From assembly GCF_042477335.2 (NCBI RefSeq), contig NC_091263.1, positions 73,210,501-73,274,500 of the forward strand: a stretch of DNA of 64,000 nucleotides, written 5' to 3'. The notes under the pieces were generated by a model. It saw only the letters and a program-made list of their open reading frames with translations, had not been told where the DNA came from and searched no databases. Shown piece after piece: positions 32,085 to 42,671 of this stretch; within the stretch, counting starts at the first letter, position 1; every line of letters begins with the position of its first letter. This stretch comes from Ovis canadensis. Lineage: Eukaryota; Chordata; Mammalia; Artiodactyla; Bovidae. The translations under genes were made by a program, and so were the position numbers.

Positions 32085-32340
32085 TCACACACAGGCCGAT
32101 CGTCAGATACTGTCTGAGAACTTGCCGTGTGCCCAGCACCGTCCTGAGTGTCGAGGACACGTCAGGGTCTAAACGAGACGGGGCCCTTGTGCTCGTGGAG
32201 TCTGACACTTCAGTGAGAGCAGACGGGCAGCCGCGAGACCCGGTGCTTTCAGAGGCGGATAAGCGCTCTGAGGAGGCAGGCGCCGGGGACAGAGCTGGGC
32301 AGGGGAGGCCCCTCTGAGCAGAGACCGGAGTGATGAAAGC
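32085..32340 (-). mobile_element. L2 LINE, antisense
   Basis: aacttgccgtgtgcccagca, ccgtcctgagtgtcgaggac, cggggcccttgtgctcgtgg, agtctgacacttcagtgaga, cggataagcgctctgaggag and gggaggcccctctgagcaga follow the antisense L2 3' region almost without gaps. It starts just outside the right arm of the inverted repeat. Confidence 0.85.
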
Positions 32341-32384
32341 CGTGACGCCTTATGCATCCTTGCTTATTCTCTTAGGCAGGGGTG

Positions 32385-33365
32385 AGGTAGTTCATGCAGT
32401 ATTGAGCTGAACCGCTTGAAGTCTCAGCGTATTCAGCACTGGGAGGCCATCACCGCCATCAGTCTTAGAGCCTTCCTATCATCCTGAAAGAAACCCCGTG
32501 TCCACCAGCGTCGGCCTCGTCCCCGCGCCGCCCAGCCCCCGCAGCCTCTCCCCCACTTTCTGCCTCCGCGGCCCCGCCTCTTCTGTACACTTCGTGTGAA
32601 TGCACTCTGACGGTCCTCATCGTGTGGTACGATCCCCTTTCACTCGGCCCGTGTTTTCAGGGCTTATCCACGCTGTGACACCTCTCCACACTTCACAGCT
32701 ACTGTAGCCAAGCCGTGTCCTGCTGTGTACATATGCGCGCTTGCTAAGTCCCTTCAGGCGTGTCTGAGTGTTTGTGGTCCGTGGATGGTAGCCCGCCAGG
32801 CTCCTCCGCCCGTGGGATTCTGCAGGCTAGCATACTGCAGTGGATTGCCATGCCCTCCTCCAGGGGACCTTCCCGACCCGGGAATCGAACCCGCATCTCA
32901 CGTCTCCTGCCTCGGCAGGTGGGTTCTTCACTACTGGTTGTGTATTTAACTCATTCTGTTGACCCCTCCTCAGCAGATGGACGGAAGGGCCGTTTCCGCT
33001 TTTGGGGCTATTAAGCCTAATGCTGCTGTGAGCATCCGAGTTCAGCTTTCTGTGTGGCCGTGTTTCCAGCCCTCGTGGGCGTGGATCTAGGTCACACGGT
33101 CACTGCGTGTGTTACCCGAGAGGGACAGGCCGGCTGTCTTCCGCAGCGTCCGCAGCATTTCCCGTCCCCACCAGCAGAGTGTGAGGGCCCTGCCTCCCCA
33201 CGCCCTCTCCGGCCGCTTCTTGTCCATTTTCGACCGTGGGGGGCAGGTTTGCATTTCTCTGACGACAAGCAATACTGAGGTCTTTTCATGCACTTGTTGG
33301 CCATTCGTGTATCTTCTTTGGAGAAGGGTCTGTTCAGATTCTTCGACCTGCATTTGCTTGCTTTT
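32385..33365 (-). mobile_element. L1 LINE 3' end, antisense, interrupted by a SINE
   Basis: Antisense landmarks: gttcatgcagtattgagctg (32391), gaaagaaaccccgtgtccac (32485), tgtacacttcgtgtgaatgc, ggctattaagcctaatgctg (33006), tttgcatttctctgacgac (33248), cttttcatgcacttgttggc (33282) and tcttctttggagaagggtct (33311). The Bov-tA SINE at 32730-32937 splits it. Strongly diverged, 5'-truncated. Confidence 0.85.
32730..32937 (-). mobile_element. Bov-tA-type SINE, antisense, nested in L1
   Basis: gcttgctaagtcccttcagg, gtagcccgccaggctcctcc, gattctgcaggctagcatac, gaccttcccgacccgggaat and gcaggtgggttcttcactac are diagnostic. A short tgtgta occurs on each side (32724-32729 and 32939-32944), probably the remains of the target-site duplication. 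Confidence 0.94.
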
Positions 33366-33369
33366 GAAA

Positions 33370-33545
33370 ATAAAAGCCGATGATTCGGCAAGAAGATTGC
33401 CAGAGAGCTCGATGGGAGTGGCTGCCTCTGTGGCGCAGAGCTGAGACGGTGGGGCCAGGGGCGGGGCCCAGATTTCACTATGAATCTCGTACGCGTTTGG
33501 CTTTTGAATCTAGCGAATGTATTATTAAATATGTTAAGTAAATGT
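33370..33545 (+). mobile_element. L1 3' UTR fragment, sense
   Basis: gggagtggctgcctctgtgg, then ggggccaggggcggggccc, then gcttttgaatctagcgaatg and tattattaaatatgttaag match an old L1 3' end (agtggttgcctctgggga, cttttgaattttgaaccatgtgaatg in consensus). It lies back to back with the antisense L1. Confidence 0.6.
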
Positions 33546-34184
33546 GAAACTAACTACAGGAAGCCGTCCAGGGCAGTCCTCAGCGTGCCCGGACGCAAAC
33601 ATCCGAAGCTCGTTTAAGGACGCCGTTTGGGGCCTGACTGGGGCTGGGTAGACGTGGCCCCCTGCCTGCCCAGGGGCCTTGCTAACTCTCACTCAGCGCC
33701 GGCGGGGTCCCCAGCTCCCCCCTTATGGCAGGATGGGCGCCCTGCCACGCCCCTCAGCCGCGAGCTGAATGGAAACCCCTTGGGGAGACTGCAGGACGGG
33801 AGTCTGGCTGTGAGAGGGGAATGTCGGTGTGGCCCCGTGCGCTGTCCCTGCAGTCAGGGTGGCGGGGAACCAGGGACACCCAGGCTCAGTCCTCTGCACA
33901 GGCGTGCCCCTGGCAGAGCACTGGGATCCCTGCCCGGGGGTCCAAGTCACAGATCAGCCCCGAGCCCACACCAGACTCGAGGAGTCGGCTCCCCCTGCGT
34001 GGCCCCCTCGCCAAAATACTGGAATGTGTTTTCTGCCAGGAGTTGCAGACTGTGCCGAGCCTTGGACTGACCCCTCTGCAGCTCTGCGGTCCTGCCCCTC
34101 GGCCCCCTAGGCCCCTCAGGACCTGCAGGGGAGGCGTTAACGCTCAGCGCAGCGGTGCTTCTGCGTATATATTCATATATTCCG
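33546..34184. other. GC-rich interval, nothing recognised
   Basis: Frames 33627-34070 and 33725-34267 (+) and 33947-34639 (-) overlap one another; none has a domain I recognise. Confidence 0.45.
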
Positions 34185-34345
34185 AACGGCCCCCTGGGCG
34201 AAGGCCCTGGGGCAGGAGAGGGCTTGCCCGACGGGGAAAGAGGCCACTGTGCCTGGGCAGTGAGTGAGGAGGGGCCAGTCAGGGGACCACGCAGGCCAGG
34301 CGCCTCCTTGCAGGGACTTCGGCTCCTGCTCCGAGTGAGGAGGGG
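34185..34345 (-). mobile_element. L2 fragment, antisense
   Basis: gcgaaggccctggggcagga, then ccactgtgcctgggcagtga and gtgaggaggggccag follow antisense L2 (gcaaaggccctgaggcagga, gccagtgtggctggagcagagtga in consensus). Confidence 0.6.
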
Positions 34346-34954
34346 GCCCCAGAGGGTGCTGAGCAGCCCTGCAGCGTGCTCTCGCTTGCAGCCAGAGGAA
34401 CGTCTCACTGCCGTCGGGAGGTGTAGCCGGGAACCAGGGGCGCAGGGACTGCCGCTGGCCTCCGGGGTGCGGAGGCGGGGAGGGCCAGGGCCGGCCGGGG
34501 ACGTGAGGGCAGGAGAGGCCACGGGGGAGCGAGGTGGCCGATTGAAGGCAGAGGAAGGCAGAGGAGAAGCAGTCATCCGGTGCGGGGGCAGGGGGCGGGG
34601 GGTAGGGGCTGGCCTCCTCCTGAGCACCTGTCTGAGCAAAAGCGACTCGGAGGCTGCGGGGCCTCCGGCAGGGAGTCAGCACAGAGTGCAGGTTGGAAGC
34701 ATAACTGTGGGCATCGTCAACAGATGGGAGTTGACAGAGCCCAGGTTGGATGGGACCCCCAGGGCTCGAGGCAGACAGAGGAGGGGACGAGGGGCCCAGG
34801 AGGAGCTGGGCAGTGTGACCTGACCATCGCGGCCGTGGCCGCGAGCCCAGCAGGCTCCCGGCGGGTGCTCGCTCAGCAGCGGGGCCACGAACTGGCGCGT
34901 GGGTGGCCTGCTCCTTTGGACCCTGGGGCCCCTGCCGGCAGGCCTTCCTTCATC
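34346..34954. other. GC-rich interval, nothing recognised
   Basis: No element named. The 222-codon plus frame 34155-34823 overlaps the L2 relic and a 230-codon minus frame. Confidence 0.45.
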
Positions 34955-35045
34955 ACTCCCGAGGGAGCTCCTACTCTGCGCCGGGCACTGGTTCCAGCAA
35001 CGGGGGGCAACAAGGGAGCTGGCGACCCCATGGGAGCGGGGGACG
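34955..35045 (-). mobile_element. L2 end fragment, antisense
   Basis: gagctcctactctgcgccgg, gcactggttccagcaacggg and aacaagggagctggcgac resemble gagcacctactatgtgccagg, cactgttctaggcgctgggg and aacaagacagacaagg. Confidence 0.55.
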
Positions 35046-35167
35046 ATGACCACCCAGACCCGTCCGTGTGAAGCCTCAGGGCGGGGTCCCACCAGGCACG
35101 TGGCAGGCAGGTGGCCCTGGTTTCCATTTAGGGTCTTGAAAGAGTCTCCCTTTAAAACGCATTCAAG

Positions 35168-35433
35168 GGGCTTCCCCGATAGTCCAGGGGTGAAGAGTCC
35201 ACCTGTCAGTGCAGGAGACACAGGCTTGATCCCTGGTCCAGGAAGATCCCACGTGCCCTGGAGCCGCTAAGCCCACGAGCCACAGCTACTGAGCACACAC
35301 TCGGGAGCCCGCGCTCCCCAGCAGGAGAAGCCGCCGCAGTGAGAACCCGCCACACTGCAGCGGAGACCGGCACAGCCAAAGACACAGAAATGAAACCACA
35401 AATAACAATAATAATATTTTAAAATAATAATAA
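35168..35433 (+). mobile_element. CHR-type SINE, sense, near full length
   Basis: gggcttccccgatagtccag, gcttgatccctggtccagga, agatcccacgtgccctggag, ccacagctactgagcacac and aggagaagccgccgcagtga span the CHR body. The tail is A/T-rich (aataacaataataat). The flanks gcattcaag (35159-35167) and gcgttcaag (35439-35447) are the diverged target-site duplication. Confidence 0.92.
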
Positions 35434-35499
35434 AGTTGCGTTCAAGTAAAAGAGGCCCCAGTATATTGAAGGTCATCGTGGTGATGGAGGTTTGGGCTG

Positions 35500-35590
35500 T
35501 TTGTCTCCTTCCTGCGAGGCAGATGTTATCATCCCATTTGACAGATGGGGAGACTGAGCCCCAGAGACGTGAAGGGCTTGCTTGCAGGCC
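35500..35590 (-). mobile_element. MIR fragment, antisense
   Basis: gcgaggcagatgttatcatc, ccatttgacagatggggaga and ctgagccccagagacgtgaa reproduce the antisense MIR core closely. Confidence 0.8.
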
Positions 35591-35639
35591 TCCTGCCCAC
35601 CCTCTGGGATGCTTCCTGCACCAAGAGCCTTTTCTTCTT

Positions 35640-35830
35640 TGAGCAGTAAATTTGGGAGGTCCCCAAAACAGCTGGGGAACTTTCCAGATGCAAATATTCC
35701 ATCTGGTCCATTAACTAAAATCACGGCAAATAAACTGTAACCACAAGACCTATTATTAGTGCGGAGGCACATAATTACCCAGCACAGAGTCACTGTCGGA
35801 AGAATCTCTGTCTGGCGGCTGGGGGGGTTG
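35640..35830. promoter_or_regulatory. AT-rich island, candidate enhancer
   Basis: gagcagtaaatttgggagg, gcaaatattccatctgg, ccattaactaaaatcacgg, gcaaataaactgtaaccac, cctattattagtgcgg and cacataattacccagcac pack several TAAT/ATTA and forkhead-like aaataaac sites into 190 bp. No repeat recognised; enhancer role is inference. Confidence 0.4.
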
Positions 35831-35967
35831 CCAAACCCGTGAAGGGTGAGGTGTGTGGAACAAGAAGCCTCAGGGTGGTACCTGCATTTCCGCTGATTCT
35901 GCTGGGGGTGAGCCAGGGAGTGTGACTGAGGGCATGTGTTAATCCCTGCCTTTGGTGGACATTTCTT

Positions 35968-36178
35968 TGGGGTTCCCTGGAGGCTCAGCTGGTAAAGAAG
36001 CCACCTGCAGTGCAGGAGGCCCTGGTTTGATTCCTGGGTGGGAGGATCCCCTGGAGGAGGGCATGGCGACCCACTGCAGTGTTCTTTCCTGGAGGCTCCT
36101 GTGGGCAGAGGAGCCCGGTGGGCTACAGTGCACAGACTCGCGAAGAGTCGCACGCGAGTGAGCAGCTAAGCACAGCAC
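35968..36178 (+). mobile_element. Bov-tA/BOV-A2-type SINE, sense
   Basis: ggggttccctggaggctcag, ctggtaaagaagccacctgc, gtttgattcctgggtgggag, gatcccctggaggagggcat and gaagagtcgcacgcgagtga are diagnostic. Target-site duplication not obvious. Confidence 0.94.
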
Positions 36179-36369
36179 GTTGTGTGCAGCCCCTCCGTGC
36201 GTGACAGCCGCACAGGGACCCTGCGTCTGGGGACCGACATTCTCTTGAGGGAAGACAGGTGTTGGGAAAAAACCAACTAAGCAGGATCCTTTCAAATGCT
36301 CTGGATGAAATAAAATGGCACCTGGGGGCCGTGTCCGTGAGAGTGTGCAGGGAAAGCTGCCCGGCGGGG

Positions 36370-36680
36370 GGGAGCTCTACGGGGACTGGGATGGTGTGAG
36401 ATGATAATGTGAGATGGGGCCCGGGGGAAGGGCACTCTGATGGCGGGAGCGGACGTGCAAAGGCCCTGAGGCAGGAGCCGGGCAGGGGGCAGAGTGGGGG
36501 AAGGGGTGAGTGGCCGCAGGTGCATGGGGTGGCGGAGTCGGGAAGCCGGGCCAGGCGGCTGGGGTTTATTCTGAGCATCCTGGGAAGCGTCTGATCGGTG
36601 TTTGTACAAGCTGCCGCGGCACAGCGTGGAGAATGGGCAGTAGCCCCAGTCAAGACAGAGCAGGACTCCGGCGCTCTCGG
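36370..36680 (-). mobile_element. L2 LINE, antisense
   Basis: ggcactctgatggcgggagc, ggacgtgcaaaggccctgag (36448), gcaggagccgggcaggggg, ggctggggtttattctgagc (36557) and tgtttgtacaagctgccgc cover the antisense L2 3' region in order. Confidence 0.8.
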
Positions 36681-36839
36681 GAGGAAGACGCGCTCTGGTT
36701 CCCTTCTCGGGGTGGCCCCCGGCTTCCTCCAGGCCGCCCCCAGGGTGAGGAGACAGACAGGCCTCTCCCCCCACCCCCGGCCATGAGCTGCCCGTCCCGC
36801 AGCCCTCGCCGTGCCATTCGCAGGGAGGGCCCTGTGTTC

Positions 36840-36965
36840 CCGGTTTTCCAGGCTACAAATGGAGGCTCAGAGACAGCTTGTCACTCGCTGGGGGTCACAC
36901 AGCAGGTGAGCGGTGGGCAGAGTCTGAGTCTGCTGTGCCCCTGCCCGGGAGCAGCCCTCATCCCA
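36840..36965 (-). mobile_element. MIR SINE, antisense
   Basis: ttccaggctacaaatggagg, ctcagagacagcttgtcact, gggggtcacacagcaggtga and gtgggcagagtctgagtctg match antisense MIR (gaaactgaggctcagagagg, aaggtcacacagctagtaag, gtggcagagcc). Confidence 0.8.
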
Positions 36966-37584
36966 GCAGACGGTCCTGTCTCTCTGGGCTGAACCCAGTC
37001 CTCCAGCCTGGGCCCCCCGCAGCCCAGGCCGCTGGCCAGACCGGCCCCCGCTGGCCTGGCAACCAGCCTCCTCCCCACGCCCCTCCCGGGGTGAGGGTGA
37101 ACGGGTGATCAGACGGGCCCGTGGCCCCCTGGAGGTCGGGGAGAGGAGACGCGGGGCCAGGCACCGTGGGGTCACGCTGCCCGCTGCAGCCCAGGGGACC
37201 CTTAGACCAGATCTCACGGTAGGGGAGGGGCAAGCAGCAGCCCAGCCTCCTCCCCCACCTGCGAAACGGGTGACGACCCCCGAGTCAGTGCCTTTAATAG
37301 TCTTCAAAGCCACTAAGCCCCCGGGGCTGCGGCCGCGCCCGCCACTGCGCCCCACCCGTCCAGCCCTGGGGACGCTCTCACCTTTGGGGAACTCGGGTCA
37401 TAGGCACCCTGGAGCCCACTTGCGAGGTGTCCCGAGCAGCCTCTGCCGGGGGCCAGGGGGACCCATCCCCAGACGGGAAGCGCGGGGAACGGGGACGGGC
37501 CCCCAGGCAGGCAGCAGGGAGCTGGGGCCCAAGCCCGCATCCCACCCCAGACCTGCAGGGCCCGGCTCCTCCGCCTGAAACAAC
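36966..37584. other. GC-rich interval, nothing recognised
   Basis: No repeat or gene identified; overlapping frames on both strands. Confidence 0.45.
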
Positions 37585-37700
37585 AGCTCAGTGGCATTTC
37601 AGCTGCTTTTAGGTGCCTGGGGAGTTTTCTGTAATAATATATTTTCTCCTTATTATAGTCAATCAGAATGAGAAAGGAATTAAAGTTGAGGGCAGCTGTC
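37585..37700. promoter_or_regulatory. AT-rich island, candidate enhancer
   Basis: gtggcatttcagctgctttt, gttttctgtaataatatatt, ttctccttattatagtcaat, cagaatgagaaaggaattaa and agttgagggcagctgtcgg form a compact AT-rich block between two GC-rich intervals. E-box cagctg occurs at both ends. Not assigned to a repeat. Function is inference. Confidence 0.35.
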
Positions 37701-37769
37701 GGTGTGGCCTTTGGCTGGCTGTGTCTCGGTCGCATTCTTAGGTGGACACGCTTTGAGAACCCACGTCTT

Positions 37770-37900
37770 TTTCCTTAAGCAACAGTCACTAATTCCCTCT
37801 GAAGGCTGCATGATAACCCCGTGGTGGGCGGGGATCTGAGACGCTGACTTCCATTTGCCGTTTTAGTTTGTTGTAAATGGTACCGTGATGAGCATGAGGC
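37770..37900 (-). mobile_element. L1 3' fragment, antisense (weak)
   Basis: ctctgaaggctgcatgataa, ccccgtggtgggcgg, tgccgttttagtttgttgta and ggtaccgtgatgagcatgag follow antisense L1 (ttaaggctgcataatattcc, gctattacaaacaatgctgcaatgaac in consensus), but with many changes. Confidence 0.45.
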
Positions 37901-38579
37901 TTAGAGCCTTAGAGCCTCTTTTGAATTGTTTGCTAAGATGTGCTGTTCCTGTGTTATCTTAGACCCTGGGGGCGCGGGAACGGGGCCCCTGTGATGGGAC
38001 GGGGGGATGTTGGACCCCGGGAAGGATGCGGGATGGGAGGGCAGGGGGGGCCTGTGGCCGAGGCCGGAGCTCCCCGGGTCTCCCCGCCTCCGGCACTGGG
38101 TATCCTTTTCTCTTAGGTGTCCGCACCCCCGGGCTCTGCTGACCTCCCCTCCGCACCCCTCTCACGCCCTCCCCTCTCCCCCAGAGCTGAGCCTCCAGCC
38201 CGATCCTTAGAGCCTCCTGGACACTGCCCGTAAGCAGCCCCCAGGCCCTGACCGCCAGGGGGACGGTCACCTCTCTCCCACCCCCGCCTCATCCTGCGTC
38301 CCCAGGTGGGTAAGAAGTGCCACCAGCCACCAGCGTCCAGACCAGGAACCCAAATGTCGTCCTTGTCCCCAGACCCCACCCCCACGAGGGTCTGCACACA
38401 CCCCTTCTTTCCACCCCTCCCGACGCTGTGTGCAGGCCTCCCTGCCCGCCCCCCTCCAGAGCCTCAAATCTGCCCCCTGCCCCCATCCCCTGTGAACGTC
38501 TCATCACACACCCCTCCCCGGCGCCCCATTCCCCCCAGATGAAGCCCAAGCCGCTCGTAGGCAGAGGCCCCTCACCCCG
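37901..38579. other. GC-rich interval, nothing recognised
   Basis: C-rich on the plus strand from 38120 to 38560. No repeat family or exon recognised. Confidence 0.45.
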
Positions 38580-38780
38580 TGCTCCTCAGCTCCAGGCCTC
38601 TGCCCACGCTGTCCCATTTGCTGGGAACGCCTTTCCACGCACCGTCAGCCCAACAAGTTCCCACCCATCCTAGGCTCAGCTTCCACGTGCCCCCCTGCGG
38701 AGAACTTCCGTTTTTCCTTCCCATTTCCCTTTCCCCAAGACCAGCCCCCTCCTTGCCTCACTCAGATATCCTGTGGGACA
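38580..38780 (+). mobile_element. L2 LINE fragment, sense
   Basis: ctccaggcctctgcccacgc, tgtcccatttgctgggaacg, cctttccacgcaccgtc, ctaggctcagcttccacgtg and gcggagaacttccg follow the L2 3' order (gggcctttgcacatgctgttcc, ctggaacgctcttcc, ggtctcagctcaaatgtcacc in consensus). Confidence 0.65.
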
Positions 38781-40270
38781 TCTAGGCAAACAGTCCCTGG
38801 ATATTATAATACTCTGTCAGCATCATAGCTGTTAAAAGGCATAGGAGTTAGGGCTGGCCCTGGTAAGGTGGGGTTATCAGCGCACCTGACCTCAGACCTT
38901 CAGGCGTGGCTGCCTCCAGACGCTCCAGTGCCGACCCCGGTGCCCTGTCTCTCCCGCTCCCCATCCAGCCCCTTCTTAGGGGCCCAGGCGGAGCAGTAGC
39001 TCCCGTCACTCAGGTCTAAGCTCAAGTGCAGGTTGGGAGAGTCTGCACCCCAGTCGAGTCGGGCCTCCTCCCAGCTCGAGTCCCAAGTCTGAACCTGAGC
39101 TGGGAGAGGAGTCAGCCCCCCGGAGCCTCAGGCACTAAGGGGACACCCAGGTTGCTGCAGGAGGGGGCCCAAGGCCCACCAGGGCCCCGGGAGCCCGCTG
39201 CCTCCCTCCAGGCAGGAGACACAGGCTGTCTCACCTTCCGCCCTCCCCGCTGGGCCGCGGCCTGGCCCCGAGGCGGCGTTAGTCAGCGTTTTATGGATGA
39301 AGGAGCAAGTAGGTAGAGGATAAGTGCTGCTCTGCGGTCAGGAACGCTCCTGGCCCTGGGGCTGGGGGCTGGGCAGCGATGCCCCCCTCCTGGCCCCCAA
39401 ATACCCACAGAACCTGGCCCCATGAGGACCCGGGAGACCAGCCCCTTGGGGTGCTGCCCCCTCACGTGGACCTCAGAGGCCTCCGTCCTGCCCCAGGGAG
39501 TGGCCCGAATCCCCAAAGACAGACAGACACACACACACACACAGAGCCCTCCAGCTGAGACGGGCCAGTGGGCCTTCAGGAAAGGGAAGCGGCAGGCCCC
39601 CGCCCAGCCATGACTGGGAACCCACCACAGGTGGTCCATGCCGACCCAGCCTGTGAGCGGGGCCCGCCTGCCCGCATCCCAGCATCAGCTCGGGGCTTCC
39701 CAGGCTGGGGCGTCTGGACACCTGGGGCCGAGAGAGGGGGTCAGGGGGCAGCTTCCGCTTCACAGCCGCGTCTAGTGGTTTTGCCCCTTTACCGGCTGTG
39801 CCGGGGCTGTGTCGCTGCAGGGCTCTTCCCTAGTGTGAGAAGAGCCTGCCTCCAGCCTCCAGCCCCAGTGCCGCCTGTCAGGGACCCTGTGCCCCAGGTC
39901 GGAGGACAGGGCACTGCGGGCGTTTGGTGCCTTACAGAGGGGCCCTGCCCGGCCCCCAGCAGCCCACCCAGTTTCCGGAGATTATCTCTGCGACCGCTTC
40001 CCCCCTCACCTCTGCTCCCTGCGCGTGGGGAGCCGGCGGCTCCGGGATGTGAGGGACTTTCCACAGCCGGTGGGGCCCTCCCCATGCCGAGAGCCAAGCC
40101 CACAGCTGCGGTCCAAGGACTCTGCACAGGCCCCAGCTCGTGGATCACGGCTTCCGGGATTGGCGTCCTGAGCGTCACGCATCCGGGGGGCACAGAGAGC
40201 GCTGGGTAGCGGTCCCCGGGGTGGTTCCGTCTGCAAAGCCTAGACGCAGGCCCTTGTTGGGGATCTGGCT
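38781..40270. other. GC-rich interval with a short (CA)n
   Basis: A (GACA/CA)n run lies at about 39520-39543 (cagacagacacacacacaca). The 213-codon plus frame 39568-40209 and the 204-codon minus frame 39789-40403 overlap and carry no recognised motif. No other feature seen. Confidence 0.45.
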
Positions 40271-40660
40271 CTGCAGGGAAACTGACGTCAGACTCACCGT
40301 CTGCATCTTTACGCCTTTTGATGTGCTCACAATTTTTATTTCCTAACTGAACATGATACCGCTTTTTAGGGTCTTCATAATACTCGTTTCTTTCTGTAGG
40401 CATGTGTACATAGCTAAAGACACAGAAAACCTTCTGAAAGGGCCCGTCCTAACAGATCAGAGCGGGGAGGTCAGCGGAGACAGCTGAGGGCAGTGAAAAC
40501 TGGGGGAGCGGTCAAGGGAGCTTTGTTTAAAGAGAAGAGCCTTTCACGCTACGTGTGCAGTTAGGATTTGCTTCTGTAAAATCTAGTGCTTCAGTGAGAA
40601 GGGGAGAAACAATTCCAGACCTTGAAGGATTTGTGATTGAGATTTGGAAAGTCAGAATGC
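40271..40660. other. AT-richer patch of unknown origin
   Basis: Contains catctttacgccttttgatg, cacaatttttatttcctaac, gtcttcataatactcg and ttgtttaaagagaagagcc. It could be a degraded LINE 3' end in antisense or a non-coding conserved element; I could not align it to a consensus I know. The amino end of the minus frame through here has non-GC-driven composition but matches no family I recognise. Confidence 0.3.
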
Positions 40661-41239
40661 AGATGGTTCCGTGTTTCCACGGTTAGAGCAGGGTAGGGGC
40701 TCCGTGCCGCCCCCGTGGGAAGGAAGATGCTGGGACCCCCACCCCCAGCCTGGAAGGTCCTGTGACCTGAGGATCAGTTGGCTCCGTGCTCCCGCCCTCT
40801 CTGCCAAAGGCCGTGTGCTCCTTTCCGGGGCACAGATGGGCACTGGCCCGAGCAGCAGGCGGGATGCTCTGTGTGAAGGCGCCTGTCCACCTGCAGGGCG
40901 GAATTTTCCAGGGGAGGCAGGGAGTCCTGGCTGAGAAGCGTCACCCCGCCGCCTCGAGCCTCTGCTTTCTCTCCCCGTGTGGGTCACTTCTGGGGTCCAC
41001 GGTGGCCAGATGGGGGCAGGGGTGCACGCAGGGATTTCCAGAGTGACCCGGGAGAGTGGGTGACTGCTAGGGTGAGGGGGGTCCCAGCGCCAACACTGTG
41101 CCCCAGTCCCAGGCCTGCTGCGGTGCGAGGCGGGGAGCCTGCCTTTGGAAAGGCCCGCGGCCCCCACGCCCCACCCCAGGCATCCGGTTCGGTCAGGAAA
41201 GCGCCACAACCACTTGGTGCAATGTCCTGCAGCGTTGCT
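40661..41239. other. GC-rich interval, nothing recognised
   Basis: Overlapping frames only. Confidence 0.45.
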
Positions 41240-41345
41240 TCCCGACTGTGTGCCCTTGGGCCCACTTGTGGCCTCGGGCTCCACCTCCAGAAAGTGAGTG
41301 ACAGCCCCCTCTGATGGCGAGGGGCAGCTCGGTGTGATGCGGGCA
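41240..41345 (+). mobile_element. MIR fragment, sense (weak)
   Basis: gactgtgtgcccttgggccc, acttgtggcctcgggctcca and cctccagaaagtgagtgac parallel the MIR core (ctgtgtgaccttgggcaag, cctctctgagcctcag, catctgtaaaatg). Confidence 0.45.
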
Positions 41346-41754
41346 GAGCCGATGCTCACGACTGCGCCTCTGGTCACGGCCCCTGCTCGGTGACCTGCGT
41401 CACGTCCCAGCAAGACGAGCCTGCGCGTCTCTAGTGAGAGTTCAGAGCTGCGATCTCAGCTGCACAATTTTTGGAGACTCCTTTGCACCTGACCCTGCGC
41501 TGGACACCGACCACCAGACATCCAGCAACCCCACTCCGCTCCCCCAGGTGGCTCGTAAACACCTGCAGTCTTGGAACTTGTGTCTGAACTCCAGGGTCTT
41601 CTTCGTTTGCCCTTTTTTGAAATAACAGACTAACGTATAAGAAACTCACGTGTAAGTCTGTGAGGAGGATGTGCCCAAAAGCTGTGGGTGTGCAGGTGAT
41701 ATTGTGACCCCCAGGGAGGCTCCGAGGGCCGAGACCCAGGAAAGGGACGCTGGG
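41346..41754. other. Mixed interval, nothing certain
   Basis: No repeat named; a short AT-richer stretch around 41600-41660 (tttgaaataacagactaac) is unassigned. Confidence 0.35.
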
Positions 41755-41870
41755 GCCAGCTCTGCCATTCGGCTGACCCGCCCTCCCCGCAGCTGCTCTG
41801 AGCCTCAGTTTCCTCCTCTTGAAAATGCACATGATAAAATCATCGTCTCTGAGGAGGTTGAGTCTTGGTT
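41755..41870 (+). mobile_element. MIR SINE, sense
   Basis: gccagctctgccattcggct, ctctgagcctcagtttcctc and ctcttgaaaatgcacatgat are a clear MIR core. Confidence 0.8.
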
Positions 41871-42214
41871 CCACTGCTGCGTGGAGGTGAGGCCCCTCAG
41901 GGTGGGAGGGGCTCTGAGAAGTCACTGAACATCAGAACTGGAGCACAGCCAGCCTCGTGGAGCCCTGAGCTGCAGCTGCTGTTATTTAGGGGGTCACGAT
42001 TAAAATCCCATGCAGCTCCAGTGAGGGGAGAGGTGAGCAGGCTCTAAGGCAAGGTCAGCCCACTATCTGGCAGCCTCTGTCTCGGGAGGGAAGGCTCTGC
42101 TGGGGCAAGATGGGTCCTTCCCAGGTGCTGCTCAGGAAGTGTCAGCAGTCCCGATGCCCTCCACCGCCGTCATGCAGCCCCCGTCTCTACTCTGACCCCT
42201 TGTGAGGGCCTGCC
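41871..42214. other. GC-rich interval, nothing recognised
   Basis: No repeat or exon identified. Confidence 0.4.
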
Positions 42215-42315
42215 GCTGGAACTGGGTCCCATCTCTGCCTCATTTTGCTGTGCGGTTTCAGGCAAGTCACTTGCCCTCTCTGAGTTCTGTTTCCTCCGTC
42301 GTAAAGGAAGGAAGA
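42215..42315 (+). mobile_element. MIR SINE, sense
   Basis: ccatctctgcctcattttgc, gtttcaggcaagtcacttgc, cctctctgagttctgtttcc and tccgtcgtaaagg match the sense core. Confidence 0.75.
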
Positions 42316-42439
42316 AGGACGCAGCCGCCGCCCTGCCCCCTGGACCCGGCGGGGCTGAGAGCCCAGAGACACTGGGAAGAAGGGATCGGCCCTCTGAGCT
42401 GTCAGCCAGGGCCCGGGTAACCGACCCAGCGAGGAAGTC

Positions 42440-42600
42440 AGGCAGCTGCTGAAGAGCCAAGACTGCAGTCACACCGCCCCCGTGTGCCGCCCGCCAGCCG
42501 GGTGACCCTCAGCGCGTGTTGGACCTCTGGCTTTAGTTTCCTCTTCCGTAAAATCCTGTATCCCACTGAGGTTGTTACAGGATTCTACTGCACGTAAAAA
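42440..42600 (+). mobile_element. MIR SINE, sense
   Basis: cgccagccgggtgaccctca, gacctctggctttagtttcc, tcttccgtaaaatcctgtat, cccactgaggttgttacagg and attctactgcacgtaaa run through the MIR core and 3' part. It follows another sense MIR by about 125 bp. Confidence 0.75.
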
Positions 42601-42671
42601 TTATATACGTGTGTAAATAATTTATATATATATTAACTGTATATATTATGTGTGTCTATGTAGATATATAT
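42596..42671. repeat. AT-rich low-complexity tract
   Basis: Interrupted TA/TATG repeat: ttatatacgtgtgtaaataa, tttatatatatattaactg, tatatattatgtgtgtctat. The SINE lies directly downstream. Confidence 0.8.

Noticed and set aside
39789..40403. Minus-strand frame beginning with a charged, lysine- and tyrosine-rich segment
   Set aside because: The first 35 residues look more protein-like than most here, but they match no family I know and the rest is GC-rich shadow sequence. Kept as an unassigned AT-richer patch.
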